Assembly (NCBI GenBank): GCA_013359445.1
Contig: JABWBV010000057.1
Coordinates: 1-36,686, forward strand
From: Anaerolineales bacterium
Lineage (GTDB): Bacteria; Chloroflexota; Anaerolineae; Anaerolineales; JABWBV01
Reading direction: 5' to 3'
DNA: 36,686 nucleotides
The first letter of the stretch is position 1. Each line of letters begins with the position of its first letter. A program made the position numbers and the translations under genes. Positions 29,814-36,686 of this stretch are shown here, piece after piece. The notes beneath the pieces are model-generated. The model saw nothing but the letters and a program-made list of their open reading frames with translations, had not been told where the DNA came from and did no database searches.

Positions 29814-30932
29814 TTACAAGCTCTTCACAATCGCCTTCACCAACCCCGGCCCGGCGTAAATCAGGCCCGTGTACACCTGCACGAGAACGGCGCCCGCGTC
29901 GAGTTTGGCTTTGGCATCGTCCGGGGAGATGATCCCGCCCGCGCCGATGATGGGGAGGCGGCCCTCCGTGCGGGTGTGGATTTTCCGAATGATGTCCGTA
30001 CTCAGCGCGGTGAGCGGTGCCCCGGACAGGCCGCCGGTTTCCCCCGCGCGGGGCGAGCGAAGGTTTTCGCGGCGCAGGGTGGTGTTCGTGGCGATGACGC
30101 CATCCATGCCCGTGCGGGTGATCGCGGCGAGGGCATCGTCCAGTTCGTCATCGGTGAGGTCGGGGGCGAGTTTGACGAGGATGGGGGGGGCAGAGTGTTC
30201 GGTTTGTTTGTTGTTTGGTTGGGTGGGTTGCTGAAGCGTTGACTCGCTGACTCGCTCACCCGCCAACTTACGCACGCGCTTCTCCGCTAACTGTCCCAGC
30301 AATCCTTCGAGGGCGTCGCGCGCTTGCAACCGACGGAGGCCGACAGTTTTGGGGGAACTGACGTTGATCGCGAGGTAATCGGCGAGGGGGGCAAATTGGT
30401 CGTAGAGGGTCAGGTAGTCGCGGGCGGCGTCTTCGTTGGGGGTGTCTTTGTTTTTGCCGAGGTTGATGCCGAGGAGGACGGAAGACAGGGGACGGGAGAC
30501 GGGAAAAAGGGGACGGGAGACGGAAGACAGGGGACGGGAGACGGAAAGTTGTTTCTGGAGGAAGTCTGCGCCGAGGCCGGGGAAGCCCATGCGGTTGATG
30601 ACGGCGCGGTCTTCGGGGAGGCGGAAGACGCGGGGTTTGGGGTTGCCCGGTTGGGGACGGGGGGTGACGGTGCCCAGTTCGAGGTGGCTAAAGCCCAGGG
30701 TGGCTAATCCCCGCGCACCCAGGCCATCTTTGTCATACCCGGCGGCTAACCCGACCGGGTTGCGAAACGTCAAGCCGAACGCGGTCACCGGTTTGGGCGG
30801 CGCTTCAAAATATTTCGCCACGAGAAAACGCAGGGGCGCAAATTGGCCTGTGAAGCGTAACGCGTGAAGGGTGAGCGTGTGGGCGCGTTCGGGGTCAAGG
30901 CGGAAGAGGAGGGGGCGGAGGAGAGCGTACAT
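29814..30932 (-). CDS. pyrD: Dihydroorotate dehydrogenase (quinone), class 2
   Basis: 372 residues from the ATG at 30932 (MYALLRPLLFRLDPERAH is the usual class 2 start; an upstream Met at 30986 was rejected). Motifs: NPVGLAAGYDKDG, GTVTPRPQPGNPKPR, LLGINLGKNKDTPNEDA, YLAINVSSPKTVGLR, DGVIATNTTLRR, GLSGAPL, and LPIIGAGGIISPDDA. It oxidises dihydroorotate with membrane quinone in pyrimidine synthesis. Oddities: about 36 residues longer than E. coli PyrD because of two repeat-encoded inserts (VSRPLSSVSRPLFPVSRPL near 140, and a linker near 215-240). The usual SSPNT motif reads SSPKT, and GFNN reads GFPG; the Asn residues at those sites contact FMN or orotate in known enzymes. Probably functional, but worth checking. 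Confidence 0.93.
   Translation of the reverse strand: MYALLRPLLFRLDPERAHTLTLHALRFTGQFAPLRFLVAKYFEAPPKPVTAFGLTFRNPVGLAAGYDKDGLGARGLATLGFSHLELGTVTPRPQPGNPKPRVFRLPEDRAVINRMGFPGLGADFLQKQLSVSRPLSSVSRPLFPVSRPLSSVLLGINLGKNKDTPNEDAARDYLTLYDQFAPLADYLAINVSSPKTVGLRRLQARDALEGLLGQLAEKRVRKLAGERVSESTLQQPTQPNNKQTEHSAPPILVKLAPDLTDDELDDALAAITRTGMDGVIATNTTLRRENLRSPRAGETGGLSGAPLTALSTDIIRKIHTRTEGRLPIIGAGGIISPDDAKAKLDAGAVLVQVYTGLIYAGPGLVKAIVKSL
30476..30548. repeat. 21-bp tandem repeat inside pyrD
   Basis: Units 30490-30510, 30511-30531 and a partial from 30532, with a partial preceding unit from 30476, share GGACGGGAGACGG. The period is exactly 7 codons, so frame is kept. The words resemble the GACGGGG repeat at 3375-3416. 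Confidence 0.92.
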
Positions 30933-30989
30933 GGGGGCAAATGAGGGATGAGGAAAGCAGACGGGGAATGACTCGTTGCTCAGCACGTT

Positions 30990-31916
30990 TCACTTATCAC
31001 GAAACCGCGCGTCCCGCGTCAACGTCAGCGCCAACCCTTCGGCCAGGCCCACGCGGGGGGTGTAATTAAGTTTTTCTTTGACAAGAGACAGGTCGGCGCA
31101 CATGCGGGAGACGCCGGTTTCGACACGGGAGGTGTAGACAATTTCGGCTTTGCTCTGCGTCACTTCGAGCACCATACGGGCAAGATCACGGACGTTGATC
31201 TCCACACCACTGCCGACGTTGAGGATAGCGCGGGCAACGTTGGGGGCGGTGGCCGCGGCGACCATGGCGCGCACAATATCGTCCACAAAGACAAAATCGC
31301 GCGATTGCCGCCCCTCACCATGAATGACGATGGTGCCCTGCCCAACGGCTTGCCTCAGCATGTTGGGGATGACCGGGGGATGAGAGGGGGGCAGTTGTTG
31401 GCCGGGGCCGTAGGCGTTGAACACCCGCAGGCAGACCGTTTCGATCCCCCACAGTGCGCCAATCGTGCGGACGTAGTATTCGGCGGCCAGTTTGGAGACC
31501 GCGTATGGGGAACGGGGGTCAGGCGGGGTGTCTTCGCGCAGGGGTTGGACCTGTTGGTCGCCGTACACCGCGCCGGAAGAGATGAACACCACGCGGCGCA
31601 CGCCCACATCCCGCATCGCCTCCATCAGGCTCACCGTGCCGCCAACATTGGTGGCGTTGTACTCGCGCGGGTAAAGCACCGATTCGGCCACAAACACCCG
31701 CGCGGCCAGGTGGTACACACAATCTACGTCTTGGAGCAGGGTCCATAGTTTGGGTCGGTCGTTGACATCCCCACGCGTGAACAGCATCCCCGGTACGGTT
31801 TGGGGTTCCCCGCTCGAAAGATCGTCAATGCCCCGCACAGAATGCCCTTCGCGAACCAAATATCGGGCCAGCGCAGACCCTAAAAATCCAGCCGCGCCAG
31901 TGATGAGAAAATTCAT
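30990..31916 (-). CDS. NAD-dependent epimerase/dehydratase (extended SDR, sugar-nucleotide type)
   Basis: 308 residues from the ATG at 31916; GAGG lies 5 nt upstream and the longer frame to 32123 overlaps the divergent gene. The N-terminal Rossmann motif is TGAAGFLGSALARYL (GxxGxxG), then a DDLSSGE loop, YHLAARVFVAES, SSGAVYGDQ and the catalytic YAVSKLAAEYY (YxxxK). The C-terminal half has GEGRQSRDFVFVDDIVRAM and LNVGSGVEINVRDLA. This is the GalE/WcaG-type pattern acting on nucleotide sugars for envelope or exopolysaccharide. It heads the operon with pyrD (57 bp gap) and yitT. A TATAAT box and a TTACCA -35 (18 bp) sit upstream. Confidence 0.9.
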   Translation of the reverse strand: MNFLITGAAGFLGSALARYLVREGHSVRGIDDLSSGEPQTVPGMLFTRGDVNDRPKLWTLLQDVDCVYHLAARVFVAESVLYPREYNATNVGGTVSLMEAMRDVGVRRVVFISSGAVYGDQQVQPLREDTPPDPRSPYAVSKLAAEYYVRTIGALWGIETVCLRVFNAYGPGQQLPPSHPPVIPNMLRQAVGQGTIVIHGEGRQSRDFVFVDDIVRAMVAAATAPNVARAILNVGSGVEINVRDLARMVLEVTQSKAEIVYTSRVETGVSRMCADLSLVKEKLNYTPRVGLAEGLALTLTRDARFRDK

Positions 31917-31946
31917 AACAGCCTCGGATAGGGTAGGATTCTGCCG

Positions 31947-31976
31947 ATTATAATAGCACGCCCTCCAATCTGGTAA
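31947..31976 (-). promoter_or_regulatory. Promoter of the epimerase-pyrD-yitT operon
   Basis: Minus strand TTACCA (31976-31971), 18-bp spacer, TATAAT (31952-31947), then about 30 nt with GAGG before the ATG. ATTATAAT is partly self-complementary, so the plus strand also carries TATAAT here. Confidence 0.5.
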
Positions 31977-31979
31977 AAT
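31974..31979 (+). promoter_or_regulatory. -10 box of the HExxH gene, leaderless
   Basis: TAAAAT ends 7 nt before the ATG at 31987 and there is no Shine-Dalgarno, so the transcript would start at or next to the ATG. It overlaps the -35 of the divergent promoter. Confidence 0.45.
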
Positions 31980-31986
31980 CCCCAAC

Positions 31987-33282
31987 ATGTTGTCGTCCAA
32001 ACGCTTTACCCTGCCTCTCGGAAATCTATTATTCACCTTCTGCGTGCTTGTCCCCCTCTTAGGGCGCAGTGTCCTCCCCCCCGGGGACAGCCTGGAACGC
32101 ATCCGCGCCTTCACCCGCGACATTGAATTTGACTACATCGCCTGGACGCTGGACGCGTTTTGGCTCAAATTTGAACAATTTTCGCTCGGCACCCCCGCCT
32201 ACCTGCCCGACGAAACCAACGCCCAACTGGTGCTCACCTATATTGACCTGATTCGCACGATCCAACAAAAGGAGGGGGAACTCGCCACCCTGTACGCCGA
32301 CCCAAACATCACAGACCCGGACATGACCTCAACCCCTCTCCGGACCGAACTGGCGGCCTTGTACGATCAACGTACCCACCTCGGGCCGCTCGCCGAAACC
32401 ATCCTGCAAAGCCAGTTACGCGTAATTTTGGACGAAATGGGCCTGGCTGTCGGGGGACAAGCGCTCCCCCCCATCCTCTACCACAGCACCGCCATTCCCC
32501 ACGCGCTGATCATCTCCCCGCGCGACGCCATTCGCCAGGACCAAAACCTCTCCATCTCCCCGGACATCACCCTGGACGAACAGGTCGCGTTAGAAGAGCA
32601 AGTTGCCGCCGCCCAAAACGTGTCTGCGCTGGTCGTACCCATTGGCGGTGTGGGCACCTACCCCACCATGGTCGCCCAAACGAGCAACCTGAACTGGTTG
32701 GCAGAAGTGGTGGCCCACGAATGGATTCACAACTACTTCACCCTGCGCCCGCTAGGTGTCAGTTACCTCAATTCCGGCGAACTCCGCACCATGAACGAAA
32801 CCGCGGCCAGCATCGGGGGCAAAGAACTGGGCCGCGCCCTGATCGCCCGCTTTTACCCCGCCTTCCTCCCCCCCGAACCCCCCACGCCCGTCCCCACCCC
32901 CCAAACGAGCGAACCCACCCCCACCCCCGAACCGCCCTCCGAACCCGTCTTCAACTTCAACGCCGAAATGCGCGAAACCCGCGTTACCGCCGAAGCCCTC
33001 CTCGCCGAGGGCAAAATTGAAGAGGCCGAACAATACATGGAACTCCGCCGTCAGTTCCTTTGGGACAATGGTTACCGCATCCGCAAACTGAACCAGGCCT
33101 ACTTCGCCTTTTACGGCGCATATGCCGATAGCCCCGGCGGAGCGGCAGGTTCCGATCCGGTGGGCGAAGCCGTACGCCAACTCCGCGCCCAAAGCACCTC
33201 GCTCAAAGATTTTCTCAACACCATGTCCTGGATGTCCACATTTGAGGACTTACAGAAAGCCGTGAAGGCGAGCACCCCTTAA
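31987..33282 (+). CDS. Membrane-anchored putative HExxH zinc metallopeptidase, family not recognised
   Basis: 431 residues. An N-terminal hydrophobic anchor (about 8-27: LPLGNLLFTFCVLVPLLG) precedes an extracytoplasmic domain. The segment AEVVAHEWIHNYF has HExxH (His244, Glu245, His248). Glu271 in MNETAASIGG, 22 residues later, is the likely third zinc ligand, a gluzincin-like arrangement. A Pro/Thr-rich linker (about 297-320) leads to a helical C-terminal part (about 325-431) with EQYMELRRQFLWDNGYRIRKL (here split: EQYMELRRQFLW, NGYRIRKLNQAYFAFYG). Catalysis is inferred from the motif only. It diverges from the epimerase operon and is followed by a terminator. Other possibility: an inactive adhesin-like protein. 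Confidence 0.75.
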   Translation: MLSSKRFTLPLGNLLFTFCVLVPLLGRSVLPPGDSLERIRAFTRDIEFDYIAWTLDAFWLKFEQFSLGTPAYLPDETNAQLVLTYIDLIRTIQQKEGELATLYADPNITDPDMTSTPLRTELAALYDQRTHLGPLAETILQSQLRVILDEMGLAVGGQALPPILYHSTAIPHALIISPRDAIRQDQNLSISPDITLDEQVALEEQVAAAQNVSALVVPIGGVGTYPTMVAQTSNLNWLAEVVAHEWIHNYFTLRPLGVSYLNSGELRTMNETAASIGGKELGRALIARFYPAFLPPEPPTPVPTPQTSEPTPTPEPPSEPVFNFNAEMRETRVTAEALLAEGKIEEAEQYMELRRQFLWDNGYRIRKLNQAYFAFYGAYADSPGGAAGSDPVGEAVRQLRAQSTSLKDFLNTMSWMSTFEDLQKAVKASTP

Positions 33283-33295
33283 TCAAAAAAAGAGG

Positions 33296-33366
33296 GACCT
33301 GTTCAGGCTTAGAGAGAAAACTCCTCGAAAAAGAGGGGCTAATCTCCACCCTGGCTGAGTAGTTTT
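33296..33366. repeat. GTAACT-family element lacking the palindrome core
   Basis: CAGGCTTAGAGAGAAAACTCC (first 20 bases match the flank of the 22563 copy except one) is followed by GAAAAAGAGGGGCTAATCTCC-like sequence and CTGAGTAGTTTT. Only a tiny CCTC/GAGG hairpin replaces the usual core. It starts 14 bp after the HExxH gene. Confidence 0.75.
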
Positions 33367-33368
33367 TA

Positions 33369-33402
33369 AAAAAAGAAGACCGGCGTTCCGGTCTTCTTTT
33401 TT
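33369..33402. terminator. Bidirectional terminator between convergent genes
   Basis: AAAAAAGAAGACCGG (33369-33383) pairs perfectly with 33388-33402 across the loop CGTT, with A- and T-tracts on the two sides. It serves the HExxH gene and the giant DUF11 gene. Confidence 0.92.
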
Positions 33403-33410
33403 AATTTTGG

Positions 33411-33460
33411 GTAACTGCTCCGACTGAGAGAGGCCATCCCCGAAAATGGGATGGGGGAGT
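33411..33460. repeat. Half copy of the GTAACT-ended element
   Basis: GTAACTGCTCCGACTGAGAG at 33411 resembles the left flank of the 22563 copy, followed by CCATCCCCGAAAATGGGATGG, which forms a short hairpin (CCATCCC / GGGATGG). No right end is clear before the DUF11 gene stop at 33474. Confidence 0.55.
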
Positions 33461-33473
33461 CACGCCTATGGAA

Positions 33474-36400
33474 CTATTGTTTTCGGACAATCAGCGGGAG
33501 ATACACCCCCCCGCTGGGCACGTAAATGTCCAACGTCGTCGTGGCACATCCCGTATTCAGCACGGCGCTCAACGAGGCCCCACCAAAGCTGGTCACCTGA
33601 ACCTGAATGGTTATGAACACCTCCTGCCCACTACTCAGAGAGCCATTCCAACTCACCACTTTGGTGGCCGGGTTATACGTTACGTCACCCGTAGTAGCCG
33701 AACCGCCCAAAAACGTTTGCCCGCTCAACGGCAGGGTGGTCATACTGGCAGACGGGGCCTTCCCACCTGTATTCCGCAGAATCAGTTGGTAGGTCAACGT
33801 CATACCGGGTTGAACCCACCCCAAATCTGCCGTGAGTATCGAGTCGGAAAAGTCCGGCAGAAAGACCGAGGTGGAAGTCGAAACCATTGTTGCGACATTG
33901 AGCGGATCGAGAAGGAAAGCGTGATTGGTGAAGGCAGTTCCAGTGACGGGGCAAGCGACTATTACGGCAAATTGCACTTCCGCCGTTTCGCCAGCGGCGA
34001 GGTCCCCCGTCCAATCCACCGTCCCGGTCGAGGCGTTAAACCCGCCCAGGCCCACTGTGCTGGTAAAGCTTCCCTCTGCAAAAGTCAGCCCGGTTGTGAG
34101 CGGATCAGTCAGCACAATGCCGGGAGCGTTGGCCCCGCTGTTGTTGATCGTGATCGTGTACGTTAGCAGATCGCCAATCTCAACCAGGTTGGGGTTCCCA
34201 GTTTTGAAGGAAGAAGAAAGATCGGGGGAGAGAATTTGCGCCGTATCCACGAGCAACCATTCATAAGCCAGATCATCATACAACCAGGCCGTGTTGGACA
34301 AAAGGGTCATCGGTGTGGTGAGCGGCGCGCCAACGGTAATGGCAAAGGTGATGCTGATGGACTCACCTCCCGCCACATCCCCCGTCCATTTGATCCAGTT
34401 CGTACTTGTATAGTACTCCCCGACCCCCGCGGAAGCGCTCAACGTCCCGGAGATGTAGGTGCTCCCGCCGGGGATGGTATCTACCAGCAAGGTGGAGGGC
34501 GAGCGTCCGCCAGTGTTGTTTACCACGATCGTGTAGGTCATCACCTCGCCGAGCGAGACTTGATCAGTGTTCCCGGTTTTGTACGAGGCGGATAAGTCCG
34601 GGAGGAGGACAGTGGCTGTGTGAACCAGGGTGTAGTCACCACTGAGCGGGTCGGCGAGGGTGGCGGTGTTGGTGATGATGGGGACGATAGCTTGATCGGG
34701 CAGTTTGACCAGGACCGCAAAGGAGAGTTCGACGGTCTCGCTGATTTCGACGAGGGGGCTGGTCCATTCGATGGTATCGGTGCCCGGATTGTAGCCCCCC
34801 ACCCCGCTCGAGGCGGTGAAACTGCCGGAGATGTAGGAGGTTACGCCCGGAATGGGATCGGTTAACGTGACAGAGTAGGCATCCGTCAGGCCGATGTTTT
34901 CCAGTGTGAGGGTGTAGGTCAGGATGTCGCCCAATTCCACCACATCTGCTGAGGCGGTTTTGGTGGATGGGAGGAAGTTGGGCGCTAGCACGGTGGTGGT
35001 GACAGGCGTGGACACAAAGGGCGTTTCCAGGCTGGTATGTTGGAGGGCAAATGTGTTGACGAAGGATGTCCCCACTTGCGGGGCATCCACCGCGACCGTG
35101 AAGGTGATGTACACCGGGCGGAAGACTAAGATGTCGCCCACCCAGGTTAGGGTGTCGGTCATGAATGTGGCAATGCCACTGCTCACGGCGAGGTTTCCGC
35201 TGTAGGTGACTTCTTCGGGCAGGACATCGGTCAGGAGGACGTCGTAGGCGTTTTCCGTGCCGGTGTTGGTGAGAACGAAGGTGTAGGTCATCGTCTCCCC
35301 GGGGGCGGCGAAGTTTTGGGGTTGGTTGTTGACCAGTTTCCAGGACTCCGTCAGGGTGGGGGTGGAACTGACCACAACCGTGTCGATGATTTCGTAGGGT
35401 TCGTGCAAACCGTCAAAAACCAGGGCGGTGTTGGTGAGGACAAGGCCGTTGGTCAAGGGGCGCTGGAGGAGGGTGAAGTAATCGAGGTTGAGCGTTTGGG
35501 GGTGGGCAATCGAATCGGTGCCGGTCACCCGCAAATCCCACGGGAAGAGTTCGTTGAACCAGATGAAGTTCGTCCAGGTGATGATGCCGTGGGTGGTGGT
35601 GAGGAAGCCATCATTCGCCATAGGGAAGGTGACGAGTTCCATGTGGTCGGGAATATGATCGAGCAGGTAGGCGGGCGGCTGACCGTGATCGGTTTGGGTA
35701 ATCTGCACGGTGTAGTGAACGAGTTCGCCGGGGATGCCATATTCCGGGGCATGGGATTTGACCGCGGTCCATTCGGGGCGCATGTCCACGCGGGAGAGGG
35801 TGGACGCGCCGCCAAACGGAGGCCGCTGGATAAGCCCGCCGTGGTAGGGGTTGGAATATGGCACCACGCGGAAGACCACGTCCATTTCTTCGTCACTTTG
35901 CGCGGCGGGGACAAAAGCGCCGTCATCGTGGTTGAGGGTCAGGTTTTGATGCGCCAACAGGTGGTAGAGGGCATTCCAGGCGAAGTAGTAGAGGGTCTTT
36001 TCGCCATTGGCAAGGGTGGGGGTGTCGTACCAGGTACCGAGCGGGAAGGCGCAATCTTCGCCCACCTGACACGCGGGTTCCCAACTGCCGCCACCATCCC
36101 ACGAAACCTGAAAGTCCACCTGATAGGCCAGGTCACCTTCGTTGTCGGAGAGGTAAAACGGGACGTAGAGAATGGATTGTCCCTGAATTTGGGCCGTGGA
36201 GAAGAAGTAGGCATCGCCCATCCCGTCCGAGCGCAGAAGTTCCGCGCGGATGGGGTCGTTGGGCAGGTTGGATTCTTGTTTCCAATTGTTGAAATATACC
36301 CGGTTGGGACTGGCCGGGGTGAGGCCGTTGGCGGTGGCAAGGTCGAGATCACCATCGCCATCTGCATCGCCCCAGGCGAGGCCGCGCGTGGTATCGGCTT

Positions 36401-36686
36401 CGGCGGTGGGGGCGGTCCACGCGAGGGTGAACGTGCCCGCGTCGTTCCGATAAATGCGGTTGCGCCGCCCGAACGAGCCGCTGATCCCCGCCGCGAGGTC
36501 AAAATCGCCATCGCCATCCCAATCCCCCCAGGCCACCGAACGGACATCGAGGGAAGTATCGGTGGTTTGATAGATGGTGTTGAACGACCAGGCCCCCGCG
36601 GTGAATTCGCTTTCGATCACTTGCACACACCCGGAGAACCCGGCGTGCCCCGCGGCGATGTCGAGGTCGCCGTCCCCATCGTAATC
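33474..36686 (-). CDS. Giant secreted FG-GAP / DUF11-repeat protein, 5' end beyond the window
   Basis: The frame is open to the right edge; 1070 residues are visible and the N-terminus is missing. Seen from the N side: at least three FG-GAP/VCBS-like calcium loops (DYDGDGDLDIAAG, GDWDGDGDFDLAAG, GDADGDGDLDLAT), an intermediate domain, then about six DUF11-type Ig repeats of roughly 125 residues, each with a LGDILTYTLTLEN-like strand and a DPIPG turn (for example VVELGDILTYTLTLENIG). The tail VYLPLIVRKQ is nearly the same as that of the M14 peptidase. Inference: a calcium-dependent surface or stalk protein used for adhesion or display. Apparent internal Met codons such as the GTG at 36626 are not the start. 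Confidence 0.88.
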   Translation of the reverse strand, partial: DYDGDGDLDIAAGHAGFSGCVQVIESEFTAGAWSFNTIYQTTDTSLDVRSVAWGDWDGDGDFDLAAGISGSFGRRNRIYRNDAGTFTLAWTAPTAEADTTRGLAWGDADGDGDLDLATANGLTPASPNRVYFNNWKQESNLPNDPIRAELLRSDGMGDAYFFSTAQIQGQSILYVPFYLSDNEGDLAYQVDFQVSWDGGGSWEPACQVGEDCAFPLGTWYDTPTLANGEKTLYYFAWNALYHLLAHQNLTLNHDDGAFVPAAQSDEEMDVVFRVVPYSNPYHGGLIQRPPFGGASTLSRVDMRPEWTAVKSHAPEYGIPGELVHYTVQITQTDHGQPPAYLLDHIPDHMELVTFPMANDGFLTTTHGIITWTNFIWFNELFPWDLRVTGTDSIAHPQTLNLDYFTLLQRPLTNGLVLTNTALVFDGLHEPYEIIDTVVVSSTPTLTESWKLVNNQPQNFAAPGETMTYTFVLTNTGTENAYDVLLTDVLPEEVTYSGNLAVSSGIATFMTDTLTWVGDILVFRPVYITFTVAVDAPQVGTSFVNTFALQHTSLETPFVSTPVTTTVLAPNFLPSTKTASADVVELGDILTYTLTLENIGLTDAYSVTLTDPIPGVTSYISGSFTASSGVGGYNPGTDTIEWTSPLVEISETVELSFAVLVKLPDQAIVPIITNTATLADPLSGDYTLVHTATVLLPDLSASYKTGNTDQVSLGEVMTYTIVVNNTGGRSPSTLLVDTIPGGSTYISGTLSASAGVGEYYTSTNWIKWTGDVAGGESISITFAITVGAPLTTPMTLLSNTAWLYDDLAYEWLLVDTAQILSPDLSSSFKTGNPNLVEIGDLLTYTITINNSGANAPGIVLTDPLTTGLTFAEGSFTSTVGLGGFNASTGTVDWTGDLAAGETAEVQFAVIVACPVTGTAFTNHAFLLDPLNVATMVSTSTSVFLPDFSDSILTADLGWVQPGMTLTYQLILRNTGGKAPSASMTTLPLSGQTFLGGSATTGDVTYNPATKVVSWNGSLSSGQEVFITIQVQVTSFGGASLSAVLNTGCATTTLDIYVPSGGVYLPLIVRKQ

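Noticed and set aside
31917-32123. N-terminal extension of the epimerase
   Set aside because: It would overlap the divergent HExxH gene, and the Rossmann motif begins directly after the ATG at 31916.

Overview
The window is a 36.7-kb stretch of a moderately GC-rich bacterial chromosome. The gene mix points to a Chloroflexota bacterium, probably of the Anaerolineae type: dnaG next to a group-1 sigma factor, a mevalonate kinase, a decaprenyl-phosphate phosphoribosyltransferase-like UbiA protein, secreted DUF11-repeat proteins ending in a YLP-type tail, lipoproteins with Thr/Pro linkers, and several starts preceded directly by a -10 box. This assignment is inference; no rRNA or phylogenetic marker was compared. 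No tRNA, rRNA, prophage, transposase or bona fide CRISPR array was recognised. Layout: (1) 3-6.2 kb, minus strand: a large FtsX-type ABC permease, then an ECF sigma / zinc-finger-WD40 anti-sigma pair, then a bestrophin-like membrane protein. (2) 6.4-11.8 kb: a lipoprotein diverging from a secreted M14 carboxypeptidase, followed by 6-phosphogluconolactonase and a YdcF/DUF218 membrane protein. (3) 11.9-14 kb: an AstE/AspA-type deacylase and a surface lipoprotein whose predicted promoter holds a C9 tract. (4) 14-17 kb: an isoprenoid/cell-envelope operon (UbiA-type phosphoribosyltransferase, mevalonate kinase, winged-helix protein). (5) 17.2-21.6 kb: tlyA, converging on dnaG-rpoD. (6) 21.9-25 kb: a small membrane-anchored Thr/Pro protein and alpha-glucan phosphorylase. 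(7) 25-27.5 kb: a second ECF sigma locus with two consecutive zinc-finger anti-sigma-like genes. (8) 28-32 kb: an AT-richer methyltransferase broken in a poly-C tract, then an NAD-epimerase / pyrD / yitT operon. (9) 32-36.7 kb: an unassigned HExxH protein and a giant FG-GAP/DUF11 secreted protein that runs off the right edge. The metabolic genes touch the pentose phosphate pathway (pgl), glycogen breakdown (glgP), pyrimidine synthesis (pyrD) and isoprenoid synthesis (mvk plus UbiA); the rest is envelope, secretion and transcription control. The strongest unexplained signal is repeat structure. A family of small intergenic elements has GTAACTRCTC-like ends, and its full copies have near-perfect palindromic cores; four palindromes in the window share one 12-nt centre. 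Other repeats are inserted in frame inside conserved enzymes (pgl, tlyA, pyrD and the winged-helix gene). Long G:C homopolymers sit at functionally sensitive places: a promoter spacer, the dnaG/rpoD junction, a methyltransferase reading frame and the start of yitT. These tracts could be contingency loci or assembly artefacts, and each can be checked with raw reads.
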